A stretch of DNA of 64,000 nucleotides from VRUE01 sp963712595 (GCA_963712595.1 CAVQIM010000005.1:1-64000); one strand, 5' to 3'. Positions 35,494 to 43,590 are shown, numbered from the stretch's first letter. The notes: generated by a model from the letters alone, not told the origin. A program made the numbers and translations.

Positions 35494-36100
35494 AGTTGCG
35501 CTCGTTGTAGGTGAAGGTGACCGGCTCGCCGCCGACGGGGAAGTCGCGCCGCTGCGGCCAGCCCACGTAGTCCTCGGGCAGCAGGATCCGGGTCAGGTCG
35601 GGGTGTCCCTTGAAGACGATCCCGAAGAAGTCATACGCCTCGCGCTCCTGAAACTCCGCAGTCGGGAAAAGCTCACAACATGAGTCGATTTCGGGGAGTG
35701 GTTGTCCCTCATTCCCGTTCCACTGCGGCTGGCGTGGAGTCGGGGGGGTCGAGAACGGAGCCACTGCACCGCCCGCAGGCTCCCCCGGCTCCGCGACGGC
35801 CGCAGCCGGATCCGCCAGAAGTGCCTTGACGCGCAACCTCTCCGCCCTATCGCGATTGAGCAGCTCGTAATGCACGGCGAAGCGCGGCTCCGCCGGCAGG
35901 TAGTCGGCTGCGTGCAGGCTGGAGAGGAAGCGGTATCCCTGGCCGGGCGCGTCGCGCAGCCAGGCGAGCACCGCCAGCACCTGGGCGGGGTCGATCGCCA
36001 TGCTCGCGCAACCGTGCTCGAAGCCCGTGTCAAGTACCGCGCCGGGGTGGTCCTGCTCGATCTCCCCCCGGATCAGCTCCAGTCCGGGGGCGTCAGGCAC
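35486..36100 (-). CDS. nuoC: NADH-quinone oxidoreductase subunit C
   Basis: 204 residues from ATG 36100, overlapping nuoB by 8 bases. The core is recognisable: YRFLSSLHAADYLP, FAVHYELLNRDRAERLRVKA, then FPTAEFQEREAYDFFGIVF and LPEDYVGWPQRRDFP. Between them sits a ~30-residue Pro/Gly insertion (AEPGEPAGGAVAPFSTPPTP) not usual for NuoC, over an imperfect G-rich/C-rich inverted repeat (35736-35750 with 35778-35792). It links the peripheral-arm subunits to NuoD. Confidence 0.92.
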   Translation of the reverse strand: MPDAPGLELIRGEIEQDHPGAVLDTGFEHGCASMAIDPAQVLAVLAWLRDAPGQGYRFLSSLHAADYLPAEPRFAVHYELLNRDRAERLRVKALLADPAAAVAEPGEPAGGAVAPFSTPPTPRQPQWNGNEGQPLPEIDSCCELFPTAEFQEREAYDFFGIVFKGHPDLTRILLPEDYVGWPQRRDFPVGGEPVTFTYNERNYG

Positions 36101-36761
36101 CGATCAGCTCCCTGGCGGCGAGGTATGCCTCGGCTGCCTCGGCACTCGGTTCGCTGCGCGGCCCGCCCCGTGCCCACTCCTCGGTGCCGGCGGCGTCGTA
36201 GCGCGTCCGCCAGCCCTGGTCGGGATTGCCCTGGATCTTGCGCTGCAGCTTGGTGAAGCCGTAGAGGACCGCCTCCGGCCGCGGCGGGCAGCCGGGGATG
36301 TGGAGGTCGATCGGCATGAACTTGTCGGCGCCCTGGACCACGGCGTAGTTGGAGAACATGCCGCCGCTGGAGGAGCAGGCGCCCATCGAGATCGCCCACT
36401 TCGGCTCCAGCATCTGGTCGTAGAGGCGGCGGACGACCGGCGCCATCTTGATCGAGACCCGGCCCGAGAGGATGATCATGTCGGCCTGGCGCGGGGAGGC
36501 CCGCAGCGCCTCCGCGCCGAAGCGGGCGATGTCGTAGCGGGCGGTGACGAGCGAGATCGGCGCCTCGATCGCGCAGCAGGCGAGGCCGAAGGTGAGCGGG
36601 AAGATCGAGTTCGAGCGCGCCCAGTTGAGCATCTTCTCGAGGTTGGTCATCACGACCTTCTCCTCGACGTAGCGCTCCAGCTCCTCGCCCTCGAGGTCGC
36701 CTCGCAGCATGTCGCGCGCGCTCAGCTGGCGCGAGCGCATCGTCTGTCGCTCTATTTCCAA
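36093..36761 (-). CDS. nuoB: NADH-quinone oxidoreductase subunit B
   Basis: 222 residues from ATG 36761, overlapping nuoA by 10 bases. It binds cluster N2 with the adjacent Cys pair in LACCAIE, GACSSSGGMFSNY and IPGCPPRPEAVLYG. The C-terminal ~30 residues (GTEEWARGGPRSEPSAEAAE) are an extension rich in Glu/Ala. It hands electrons to quinone with NuoD. Confidence 0.95.
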   Translation of the reverse strand: MEIERQTMRSRQLSARDMLRGDLEGEELERYVEEKVVMTNLEKMLNWARSNSIFPLTFGLACCAIEAPISLVTARYDIARFGAEALRASPRQADMIILSGRVSIKMAPVVRRLYDQMLEPKWAISMGACSSSGGMFSNYAVVQGADKFMPIDLHIPGCPPRPEAVLYGFTKLQRKIQGNPDQGWRTRYDAAGTEEWARGGPRSEPSAEAAEAYLAARELIGA

Positions 36762-37129
36762 TCCAACGCTCCCTTGCGCCAGACGTAGACGAAGGCGACG
36801 AGCAGCAGGACGACGAAGGTGACCAGCTCGCCGAGGACGAAGAGGCTGTCGGCCCCCTTCAGGATCACCCCGATCGGGTAGAGGAAGACGACCTCGATGT
36901 CGAAGAGGATGAAGAGCATCGCGATCAGGTAGAAGCTGACGCCGAAGCGCAGGCCGTGCGAGGCCTCGACTGGGATGCCCGACTCATACGGCTCGGTTTG
37001 GCGTAGGCTCGCCGCGGTCGGGCGCTTCGGGCGCTTCGGCCCGATCACGTGGTTGAGCATCGCGAAGGCGCCCCCGACGGTGACGCCGAGGAAGGCGAAG
37101 ACGAGAATCGGCAGGTAGCTCTTCAGCAC
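36752..37129 (-). CDS. nuoA: NADH-quinone oxidoreductase subunit A
   Basis: 125 residues from ATG 37129, three helices. Family motifs: PYESGIPVEASHGLRFGVSFY and LFDIEVVFLYPIG (split as FILFDIEVVFLYP). It is the first gene of the nuo operon. The upstream 150 bases include an AT-richer block shared with the divergent gene at 37282. Confidence 0.95.
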   Translation of the reverse strand: MLKSYLPILVFAFLGVTVGGAFAMLNHVIGPKRPKRPTAASLRQTEPYESGIPVEASHGLRFGVSFYLIAMLFILFDIEVVFLYPIGVILKGADSLFVLGELVTFVVLLLVAFVYVWRKGALDWK

Positions 37130-37194
37130 TGGGGAACTCGATTGCGCGGGCGGCGACGGGGCGCCAATCGCCTCGCCTCAACGCACGCAGCCGC

Positions 37195-37281
37195 CTTTAT
37201 ACACCCACCTTGTGACAAATTGCTACATAGTGATTTTCCGCATCAGCAAGCCGAATCCCGACCCTCTTAGGAGGAAATAGC
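37195..37281. promoter_or_regulatory. Divergent promoter region, nuo operon and membrane protein
   Basis: This is one of the few AT-richer blocks in the window. It includes an odd palindrome TTGTGACAA (37210-37218), a minus-strand TTGTCA and TATAAA pair with unusually short spacing, and AGGAGG at 37269-37274 ahead of GTG 37282. Exact promoters are not decidable by eye. Confidence 0.4.
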
Positions 37282-37716
37282 GTGGTCGTCGTCCACCTCG
37301 TCGTCGGCTGCGCCCTGATCGGCCTCAACCTCATCGCCTTCGCGGTCGGCGGAGTCGCCTGGTTCCGCGATCGCCCCTCGATCCCGTTCTGGTATTTGCT
37401 GCGCGCCGCCCAGGCGGCCGTCTTCGTGCAGGCGATGCTCGGCGGACTGCTCGTCTTCACCGGTCACAAACCCGACGACGATCTCCACTATCTCTACGGC
37501 GCCCTCCCCCTCGTCGTCTCCCTCCTCGCCGAGGGTGCCCGCGGCGGCGCCGCCGAACGCGAGCTGGGCGACGTCGACTTCGAATCCCTCTCGGGCGACG
37601 CCCAGCAATCCCTCGCCCTCGCCATCGTCCGCCGTGAGATGGGGATCATGGCCGTCAGCTGCGGCGTGATCCTCTTCCTCGCCCTGCGCGCCGCGGGCAC
37701 CAGCGCGGCTTTCTAG
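37282..37716 (+). CDS. Hypothetical four-helix membrane protein
   Basis: 144 residues from GTG 37282, fixed by AGGAGG seven bases upstream. Four hydrophobic segments (about 3-27, 38-60, 70-84 and 120-140) are separated by a short acidic loop (ELGDVDFESLSGD). No family is recognised. It is divergent from nuoA and shares its promoter region, so coregulation with complex I is possible but unproven. Confidence 0.7.
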   Translation: MVVVHLVVGCALIGLNLIAFAVGGVAWFRDRPSIPFWYLLRAAQAAVFVQAMLGGLLVFTGHKPDDDLHYLYGALPLVVSLLAEGARGGAAERELGDVDFESLSGDAQQSLALAIVRREMGIMAVSCGVILFLALRAAGTSAAF

Positions 37717-37748
37717 CGCCTCCGCAACCAGGTACCGGGCGGCAACAG

Positions 37749-37754
37749 TAGGCT
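37749..37754 (+). promoter_or_regulatory. -10-like box, leaderless VOC gene
   Basis: TAGGCT ends 6 bases before ATG 37761, with no Shine-Dalgarno. Confidence 0.45.
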
Positions 37755-37760
37755 CCGGCC

Positions 37761-38141
37761 ATGCTCGACCACGTCGGCATCGAGGTGAGCGATTTCGAGC
37801 GCAGCAAGGCGTTCTACGAAGGGGCGCTCGAGCCGCTCGGGATCGGGTTGCTGATGGAGTTCGAGGGAGCTGCCGGCTTCGGCAAGGACACCGAGCACGG
37901 GCCGAAGCCCTTCTTTCTGGATCGGCTCGCGCGGGCGCCCGGCGGTCAGCGGCGCCCACGTCTGTTTCGGCGCCCGCACCCGGAGCTGGTCGATGCTTTC
38001 CACGCCGCCGCCTTGGAGGCTGGCGGGACCGACAACGGCGCTCCGGGCCCGCGCCCGATCTACCACCCCGGCTACTACGGCGCCTTCGTCCTCGACCCCG
38101 ACGGCAACAACGTCGAGGCCGTCTGCCACCGCGTGACCTGA
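37761..38141 (+). CDS. VOC (glyoxalase-fold) protein with possible compensating frameshifts
   Basis: 126 residues. The opening MLDHVGIEVSDFERSKAFYE and ending YYGAFVLDPDGNNVEAVCH are typical VOC, with metal-ligand-like His and Glu. Around 37940-37985 the frame reads GGQRRPRLFRRP, which is unlike the family, while the alternative frame reads VSGAHVCFGA, the usual strand. One extra base near 37945 and one missing near 37980 would restore it, so paired indels (real or sequencing) are likely. Substrate unknown. Confidence 0.75.
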   Translation: MLDHVGIEVSDFERSKAFYEGALEPLGIGLLMEFEGAAGFGKDTEHGPKPFFLDRLARAPGGQRRPRLFRRPHPELVDAFHAAALEAGGTDNGAPGPRPIYHPGYYGAFVLDPDGNNVEAVCHRVT

Positions 38142-38234
38142 GCGCCGGGTCGGCGCCCGCTGGGTGGGGAGAGAATTGAGAGCTGCAGCCTTAGGCAGGC
38201 AGTGGCAACGGCATCATTGGATACCATATGGCCG

Positions 38235-38495
38235 GTGGAGCGAACGCAGCGAACGCAGACGCTGGTGCAGTTGACGCAGTCGTTGCTGCAGCGACTTGAC
38301 GAGCGAGCGGCACGGGAGGGTCGTTCGCGCTCAGCGCTGATCCGCGACGCGATCGAGGCCTACCTCTACGACGAGGCCGAGGCGGAGATCGACCGGCAGA
38401 TCAGGGAGGGGTACGAACGGATTCCCCAGACCGATGAGGAAGTCGCCTGGGCCGAGGCGAGTGCTCGGGAAGCGGTCGAAGAGGAGCCATGGTGA
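38235..38495 (+). CDS. Ribbon-helix-helix antitoxin-like protein
   Basis: 86 residues from GTG 38235; the further upstream GTG 38202 would add 11. The RHH_1-type motif TQTLVQLTQSLLQRLDERAA is followed by REGRSRSALIRDAIEAYLY, then an acidic C-terminal tail (EEVAWAEASAREAVEEEPW) that would wrap the toxin. It overlaps the MazF-like gene by 7 bases, the usual antitoxin-first order, and probably autoregulates the pair. Confidence 0.8.
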   Translation: MERTQRTQTLVQLTQSLLQRLDERAAREGRSRSALIRDAIEAYLYDEAEAEIDRQIREGYERIPQTDEEVAWAEASAREAVEEEPW

Positions 38496-38806
38496 GAAGG
38501 GGGGACATATGCTGGGCCGAGCTCCCGGACGAGAAGCGACGGCCAGTCCTTGTCCTGACTCGTGGCGAGGCGATTCCGGTTATGCGCAATGTCACCGTTG
38601 CGTATCTGACGAGGACGATTCGTGGCATCCCCAGCGAGGTTCGTCTTGGCTCCGCCGACGGCATGCCCGATGAATGCGTCGTGAGCCTCGACAATCTGCG
38701 CACCGTCTCGCAATCTCGCCTTAGTGACCCGATCACCTCCCTCGCCGGCAAACGCATGCAGGAGGTCTGCCGGGCGCTGGCGATCGCCAGCGGCTGCGCC
38801 CTCTAG
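38489..38806 (+). CDS. MazF/PemK-family toxin (endoribonuclease)
   Basis: 105 residues from ATG 38489. MazF-like opening RRGDICWAELPDEKRRPVLV (RGD/W, RRPVLVL), then NVTVAYLTRTIRG, DECVVSLDNLRTV and SRL, with the conserved Arg and Thr/Ser of the active cleft in their usual places. Family members cleave mRNA or tRNA at short motifs. The upstream RHH gene is the predicted antitoxin. Its TAG stop lies in a small palindrome with the convergent gene's stop. Confidence 0.85.
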   Translation: MVRRGDICWAELPDEKRRPVLVLTRGEAIPVMRNVTVAYLTRTIRGIPSEVRLGSADGMPDECVVSLDNLRTVSQSRLSDPITSLAGKRMQEVCRALAIASGCAL

Positions 38807-38828
38807 CTCGGGCTTCACCGCGAAGCTA
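38804..38828. terminator. Palindrome containing both convergent stop codons
   Basis: TAGC (38804-38807) faces GCTA (38825-38828), with GCTTC/GAAGC overlapping inside. The toxin stop and the convergent membrane protein stop form the outer arms. Confidence 0.5.
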
Positions 38829-40034
38829 TTTGCCCGCAGTCGCTTCGGCTTCTTTTTCCGCCTCTTCCGTCTTGGCTTCCGGGGGGGCGAAGTTCTCCGC
38901 GTCTTCCTTGAGGCGCTTGAGCAGGGCGGCGCCTCTTTCCTCGACCGGCTTGGCGCCGTCCTTTTCGATCGGCTCGAGCGGCCCGACCGCGTAGGTGGTG
39001 GCTTCGGCGCGGGGAATCTCGTACAGCCCGGTGGCTCCTTCGTCGTCTTGGTCGGGCCGGGCGAAGAAGATCGTTTTATCCGTGACGGTGACGTAGATGC
39101 CGGTGAGCCCTTTGTCGCCTTCTGCCTTCGGCCCGAACTGGATCGCGATCGCCTGCGCGTAGTGCTGGGTCTCGACGATCAGGAAGGCACAGCTGGCCGA
39201 GAAGAAGAAGGTGGCGATGAAGACGCTGACCAGCAGCGGCAGCAGCTTCTGCTTCGTGGCGAAGCCCACTCCGATCGACGCCAGCGCCAGGCCCGAGGCC
39301 AGGGCGATGAGGACCAGGACGCACCACCAGGGCAGGGTGGTCCAAAGCGTGTAGACGATCGCGCCGGCGAGGAGACCGCCGAGCACGAAGAGCGTGCCGC
39401 GGGTGATGATCCCTTTCGGGTCGGCAAGGGCGATCAGGAGCGTCGCGGCAAGGGCGATCAGGACGAAGATGACCATTTCCTGTCCGCCCTGCACCAGCAG
39501 CTCGGTCCTGGGTATCGCCGTCACCGCTTGGATCGGCGGCACGCCCATCGCTTCGAAGCGGGCCCAGAAGATCATCGCGCCAACCACGACGACCGCTCCG
39601 GTAACGCCCACGCCCGCCGCGATCGCCCCCAGCACCTTGACGACGATCCCGCTCAGGCCGCCTTCGTCGCCTTCCTCTTTGTCCTCTTCTTTGTCGTCGG
39701 TGGCATCGGCCTCCTCATCTCCGCAGCAGACCGTCAGGCAGCCGATGCGCTTCTTGCAGGCGTCTTTCGGTGGCTCGGGTGGGGGCGGGCTTTCTTCGAG
39801 CTTTCTCTTCTCCTGATCCTCCACGCGAATCGGCCAGGTGAACCAGTGCGCGAAGTCCCCGAGCTTGGTCCGCTTGGGCGGCGTTGGCGCGACCGGCGGC
39901 TGCGTTGCGGGGGGACTCGTGTGCGAGCCAAGGCGACGCCCCGCCTTGAAGATGAGCACGGCACCGACAAGCGCGGCGAGGTGGGAGTTTCGATCGCAGG
40001 CCGCCTTGCTCCGAGGGGTGTTTCTCCTGCGCAT
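38826..40034 (-). CDS. Hypothetical membrane protein with Cys/acidic loop
   Basis: 402 residues from ATG 40034 (MRRRNTPRSKAACDR), with AGAGGG upstream. A Pro-rich stretch (residues ~40-95) leads to a Cys cluster (CKKRIGCLTVCCGD) and a Glu/Asp/Lys run, then five to six hydrophobic helices (~130-300). A soluble domain with YVTVTDKTIFFARPDQDD and a charged EEAEKEAEATAGK tail follow. No family is recognised. The flavin reductase gene lies ~100 bases upstream in the same direction. Confidence 0.65.
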   Translation of the reverse strand: MRRRNTPRSKAACDRNSHLAALVGAVLIFKAGRRLGSHTSPPATQPPVAPTPPKRTKLGDFAHWFTWPIRVEDQEKRKLEESPPPPEPPKDACKKRIGCLTVCCGDEEADATDDKEEDKEEGDEGGLSGIVVKVLGAIAAGVGVTGAVVVVGAMIFWARFEAMGVPPIQAVTAIPRTELLVQGGQEMVIFVLIALAATLLIALADPKGIITRGTLFVLGGLLAGAIVYTLWTTLPWWCVLVLIALASGLALASIGVGFATKQKLLPLLVSVFIATFFFSASCAFLIVETQHYAQAIAIQFGPKAEGDKGLTGIYVTVTDKTIFFARPDQDDEGATGLYEIPRAEATTYAVGPLEPIEKDGAKPVEERGAALLKRLKEDAENFAPPEAKTEEAEKEAEATAGK

Positions 40035-40134
40035 CGGGCCGACCCTCTCATGCTGGTGATGGGCAGTCAAGATTCCTTTTCACACTATGTGCATGGAAAC
40101 CATTCCGGGCACGATGCCGTTGCTTGGACCTTCG

Positions 40135-40617
40135 TCAGCCCAGTGGCCGGTACCCGCCGGCGCTGAAGACGAGTGGGTTGCCCTCTCCGGCTGCCAGGTC
40201 GCGGACCTCGCCGGTGACGATCACATGGTCGCCGCCGGAGATCACGTCGCGCAGCTCGCAGGCGATCCAGGCGAGGGAGTCGTCGATCGCGGGGATCCCG
40301 TCGCGCTCGCTCCAGGAGACGCCGGCCCACTTCTCCGCGGCCGGGGCCTTGGTGGCGAAGGAGCGGGCGATCTCCTCCTGGCCGGCGTGCAGGACGCTGA
40401 TCCCGAAGTGGTTGGCCGCCTGCACCGCCAGCAGCGTGCGCGAGCCGCGGTCGAGGCAGGCGAGCATCAGCATCGGCTCGATCGAGAGCGAGCAGACCGC
40501 GTTGGCCGTGGCTCCGGCCGGGCCGTCGGGGCCGCCGGCGCTGACCACGGTGACGCCGGTTGGCAGCGTCGCCATCGCGGCGCGGAAACTGGCGGGGTCG
40601 AGCGGACCGTCCGGCAT
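40135..40617 (-). CDS. Flavin reductase-like protein
   Basis: 160 residues from ATG 40617. FMN-binding split-barrel motifs: FRAAMATLPTGVTVVSA, GATANAVCSLSIEPMLML, FGISVLHAGQEEIARSFA, and GDHVIVTGEVRDL near the end. The family reduces FMN/FAD with NAD(P)H, often to supply a monooxygenase partner; no partner is adjacent. It is divergent from the cytochrome c gene, sharing a 27-base gap. Confidence 0.88.
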   Translation of the reverse strand: MPDGPLDPASFRAAMATLPTGVTVVSAGGPDGPAGATANAVCSLSIEPMLMLACLDRGSRTLLAVQAANHFGISVLHAGQEEIARSFATKAPAAEKWAGVSWSERDGIPAIDDSLAWIACELRDVISGGDHVIVTGEVRDLAAGEGNPLVFSAGGYRPLG

Positions 40618-40630
40618 CTAGGCCAGACAA

Positions 40631-40636
40631 TATGAT
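40631..40636 (+). promoter_or_regulatory. -10-like box, leaderless cytochrome c gene
   Basis: TATGAT ends 8 bases before GTG 40645. Confidence 0.45.
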
Positions 40637-40644
40637 GCCCGCCC

Positions 40645-41043
40645 GTGCGTCCAGCCCTAGCTACAGCTCTGGCCCTGATCGCGGCCCTCTGCCTTGCCGC
40701 CTGCGGCTTCGGCCAGGAAGACATCGCTGTCTCCAGCGACGAGCCCGAGCACGCCGGCGCGGTGCTCTTCGCCACCCACTGCTCCGGCTGCCACACCCTC
40801 GGTGCTGCCGGAACCCAGGGCAGCGGCAATCGCGGCCTGCGCACGCAGGGGCCTAACCTCGATCAGCGAACCGAGACCTACGACGATGCACTCTTCGCGA
40901 TTCAGAACGGTGGCTTCTCGGGGGCGATCATGCCCCAGAACATCGTGGTCGGTGACGAGGCCGAAGCCGTCGCCCGCTTCGTCGCCAAGTACGCGGGGAC
41001 CGAAGCGGAAGAATCGCCTCGTCCCGGTGAGGCTTCGCCCTAA
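40645..41043 (+). CDS. Membrane-anchored c-type cytochrome
   Basis: 132 residues from GTG 40645. It has a lipoprotein-type signal (ALALIAALCLAAC, lipobox Cys ~20), then the haem motif CSGCH (residues ~46-50) and a probable axial Met in AIMPQN. A mono-haem electron carrier outside the membrane is expected. Five-kilobase distance from nuo argues against a direct operon link. It is followed 12 bases later by serS. Confidence 0.85.
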   Translation: MRPALATALALIAALCLAACGFGQEDIAVSSDEPEHAGAVLFATHCSGCHTLGAAGTQGSGNRGLRTQGPNLDQRTETYDDALFAIQNGGFSGAIMPQNIVVGDEAEAVARFVAKYAGTEAEESPRPGEASP

Positions 41044-41055
41044 CGGGCCGGCGCA

Positions 41056-42327
41056 ATGCTTGACCTGAAGCTGATCCGCTCCGATCCTGAGCGGGTCAAG
41101 GCAGCGCTGGCCCGCCGCGGCGCTGCCGAGCAGATCGATGAGCTGCTCACCCTCGACGCGCGCCGGCGCCAGCTGCTGCCCGAGATCGAGGGGGCTCAGG
41201 CCGAGCGCAAGGCGCTCTCCAAACAGATCGGCGAGGCGAAGCAGCGCGGCGAAGACGCGGCGGAGCAGATGAGCGCCGTTCAGGGCTTGAAGGAGACGAT
41301 CGAGTCGGGCAAGGCGGAGCTGGAGCGGGTCGAAGCCGAGCTCGGCCAGATCGCCATCGCCCTGCCCAACCTGCCCGACCCCGATGCGCCCGAAGGGATG
41401 AGCGAGGAGGACGCCGTCGTCCTGCGTGAGGAGGGCGAGCGCCCGTCCTTCGACTTCGAGCCGCGCGATCACCTCGAGATCGGCTCTGAGCTGGGCCTGA
41501 TCGACATGGAGGCGGGGGCGAGGGTCTCCGGCTCCCGCTTCGCCTACCTGAAAGGTGACCTGGTGCTGCTCGAGCTGGCGCTGATTCGCTTCGCGATCGA
41601 CCTCGTGCGCGGCGAAGGGCACGAGCCCGTGGTGCCGCCGGTGCTCGTCCGCGAAGAGGCGCTCTACGGCACCGGCTTCCTGCCGGGCGACCGCGACCAG
41701 ATCTACGAGATACCCAAGGACGAGCTCTTCCTCGTCGGCACATCCGAGGTCTCGCTCGCCGGCATGCACGCCGACCAGATCCTCGAGGCCGAGCAGCTGC
41801 CTCTGCGCTACGCCGGCCTCTCGACCTGCTTCCGCCGCGAGGCCGGCGCGGCCGGCCGCGACACACGAGGCATCTTCCGCGTCCACCAGTTCGACAAGGT
41901 CGAGATGTTCTCGTTCGTCGAGCCGTCGCAGTCGGCGGCCGAGCACGAGCGGCTGCTCTCGATCGAGGAGCGCATCCTCTCCCAGCTCGAGATCCCCTAC
42001 CGCGTCGTCAACGTCGCCGCCGGCGATCTCGGCGCCCCCGCGGCGAAGAAGTACGACTGCGAGGCGTGGATTCCCAGCCAGGCTCGCTACCGTGAGTTGA
42101 CGTCCTGCTCGAACACGACCGACTACCAGGCGCGACGCCTCGGCTGTAGGTATCGACCCGGGGAGGGCGAACCCCCAGAGGCGGTGCACACGCTCAACGG
42201 CACGGCGGTGGCCGTGGCGCGCACGATGATCGCCCTGATTGAGAATCGTCAGGAGCGGGAAGGCAGTTTCACGCTACCCACTATTTTGCATTCATATGGT
42301 TCGCCTGAAAAGATCGGTGCAGCATGA
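41056..42327 (+). CDS. serS: Seryl-tRNA synthetase
   Basis: 423 residues from ATG 41056. N-terminal coiled-coil arm (residues ~20-100) binds the tRNA long variable arm. The class II catalytic core follows with GTGFLPGDRDQIYEI, LVGTSEVSLAGMHADQI, TCFRREAGAAGRDTRGIFRVHQF (motif 2, in two parts) and the motif 3 region NGTAVAVARTMIALIENRQ. It charges tRNA-Ser. Length normal. Confidence 0.96.
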   Translation: MLDLKLIRSDPERVKAALARRGAAEQIDELLTLDARRRQLLPEIEGAQAERKALSKQIGEAKQRGEDAAEQMSAVQGLKETIESGKAELERVEAELGQIAIALPNLPDPDAPEGMSEEDAVVLREEGERPSFDFEPRDHLEIGSELGLIDMEAGARVSGSRFAYLKGDLVLLELALIRFAIDLVRGEGHEPVVPPVLVREEALYGTGFLPGDRDQIYEIPKDELFLVGTSEVSLAGMHADQILEAEQLPLRYAGLSTCFRREAGAAGRDTRGIFRVHQFDKVEMFSFVEPSQSAAEHERLLSIEERILSQLEIPYRVVNVAAGDLGAPAAKKYDCEAWIPSQARYRELTSCSNTTDYQARRLGCRYRPGEGEPPEAVHTLNGTAVAVARTMIALIENRQEREGSFTLPTILHSYGSPEKIGAA

Positions 42328-42329
42328 AC

Positions 42330-42353
42330 GGGGTGCGTGCAAGCCTGCACCCC
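42330..42353 (+). terminator. Hairpin after serS
   Basis: GGGGTGC (42330-42336) pairs with GCACCCC (42347-42353), followed by TTGATCCTTT. It lies 2 bases after the serS stop. Confidence 0.6.
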
Positions 42354-42392
42354 TTGATCCTTTGCGTCTAAAGCGGAGCGTGAGATTTCCCG

Positions 42393-43037
42393 ATGAGTAC
42401 TAGCGTGCGTGACGCAAAGCGGGTCGTCCTCTGCGACGACCACGAGATAGTCCGCGAGGCGATCAAGGCCCGCATGGCGAACTCGAACATCGTCGAGATC
42501 GTTGGCGAGGCCGGGAACGGGCGCGACGTCGTCGATGTGGTCAAGGAACTCGAGCCCGACGTCCTCATCATCGACGTCGAGCTGCCCAAGCGCGACGGTA
42601 TCGAGGCGACCAAGGAGGTCCTCAAGGCACGCCCGCGGACCAAGGTGATCATCTTCACCGCCCACGCCCAGCCCGACCTGTTGGCCCTGGCGCTGCGAGC
42701 GGGCGCTTCGGGCTACGTGCTCAAGTCGGCCCCGGCCGAGGACATCGCACGGGCGGTGAAAGCGGTGACCGGGGGTGGCACCTTCCTCGGCGGCGACTTC
42801 GCCGGCGGCAAGCCCTCGGAGGTGGAGAAGCTGCTCGACCTCTCACCGCGCGAGCGCCAGATCCTCGAGCTGCTGGCCGAGGGCCTGCGGGTGAAAGCGA
42901 TCGCCGAGCGGCTCCAGCTCAGCCCGGCGACCGTGCACACCCACGTGCGCAACGCGATCGCCAAGCTCGAGGTGGACACGCGTACCGAGGCGGTCGCCCT
43001 CGCGGTGAAGTTCAGCTACCTGGGCGCCGGCGGCTAG
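42393..43037 (+). CDS. NarL/FixJ-family response regulator
   Basis: 214 residues from ATG 42393. The receiver domain has the acidic pair D15-D16, the phospho-acceptor Asp near residue 61 (VLIIDVELPKRDG), the Thr in IIFTAHA and the Lys in YVLKSAPAED. The LuxR-type helix-turn-helix is LSPRERQILELLAEGLRVKA...LSPATVHTHVRNAIAKL. No histidine kinase is adjacent, so the partner kinase is elsewhere. The stop is in a palindrome with the msrB stop. Confidence 0.93.
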   Translation: MSTSVRDAKRVVLCDDHEIVREAIKARMANSNIVEIVGEAGNGRDVVDVVKELEPDVLIIDVELPKRDGIEATKEVLKARPRTKVIIFTAHAQPDLLALALRAGASGYVLKSAPAEDIARAVKAVTGGGTFLGGDFAGGKPSEVEKLLDLSPRERQILELLAEGLRVKAIAERLQLSPATVHTHVRNAIAKLEVDTRTEAVALAVKFSYLGAGG

Positions 43038-43049
43038 GCCTAGCCCGCC
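43029..43049. terminator. Palindrome containing both convergent stop codons
   Basis: GGCTAGGCCTAGCC (43032-43045) is a perfect palindrome. The TAG of the response regulator and the CTA of msrB mirror one another; flanking GGC/GCC extend the stem. Confidence 0.65.
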
Positions 43050-43447
43050 GCGTCGTCGGCGGGCTTCAGCTCCAGCGCGCAGCCGTTGATGCAGTAGCGC
43101 TGGCCGCCCGGCCCTGGGCCGTCGTCGAAGACGTGGCCGAGGTGGGCGTCGCAGTGCTTGCAGACGACCTCGGTGCGGCGCATGAAGAGGCTGTTGTCGG
43201 GACGCAGCTCCACGTGCTCGAGGTTGACCGGCTCGGTGAAGCTGGGCCAGCCGGTGCCGGAGTCGAACTTCGTGTCCGAGGAGAAGAGCTCGGTGCCGCA
43301 GCAGACGCAGCGGTACATGCCTTCGGTCTTCTCGTCCACGTAGGGGCCGGTGAAGGCTCGCTCGGTGCCGGCGTTGCGGGTTACCTCGTACTGCTCGGGC
43401 GTGAGCTGGTCGCGCCACTCTTGATCGGTCTTCCTGGTCTTCTCCAT
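43040..43447 (-). CDS. msrB: Peptide-methionine (R)-S-oxide reductase
   Basis: 135 residues from ATG 43447 (MEKTRKTDQEWRDQL). MsrB motifs: GTGWPSFTEP, zinc Cys pairs CVCCGTELF and CKHCDAHLGHVFDDGP, and the catalytic strand RYCINGCALEL with the sulfenic-acid Cys in RYC. It repairs methionine-R-sulfoxide in proteins. The 5' side faces the 29-bp-stem cruciform in the divergent gap. Confidence 0.95.
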   Translation of the reverse strand: MEKTRKTDQEWRDQLTPEQYEVTRNAGTERAFTGPYVDEKTEGMYRCVCCGTELFSSDTKFDSGTGWPSFTEPVNLEHVELRPDNSLFMRRTEVVCKHCDAHLGHVFDDGPGPGGQRYCINGCALELKPADDAAG

Positions 43448-43461
43448 TGGGGGATGGTAGA

Positions 43462-43588
43462 GGGCGGCGGGGGTCGCCTCGACAGTGCCTGAACCCCGCC
43501 GGGGGCGGGGTTGACGAGGTGCCCCTTCGGGGCAGGGAATCACCCTGCGGTGCTGGGGGAGGCACTGTCGAGGCGACCCCCGCCGCCC
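43462..43588. repeat. 29-bp perfect inverted repeat with inner hairpins (cruciform)
   Basis: 43462-43490 pairs perfectly with 43560-43588. Between them, AACCCCGCC/GGCGGGGTT (43492-43512) and TGCCCC/GGGGCA around TTC (43520-43534) form two more hairpins, with a small CACC/GGTG one after. It fills the gap between the divergent msrB and thioesterase genes. Confidence 0.85.
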
Positions 43589-43590
43589 CT

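Noticed and set aside
38235..38495. Short direct repeat GCGAACGCA as an antitoxin operator
   Set aside because: It lies inside the coding start of the antitoxin and is too short and asymmetric to call.
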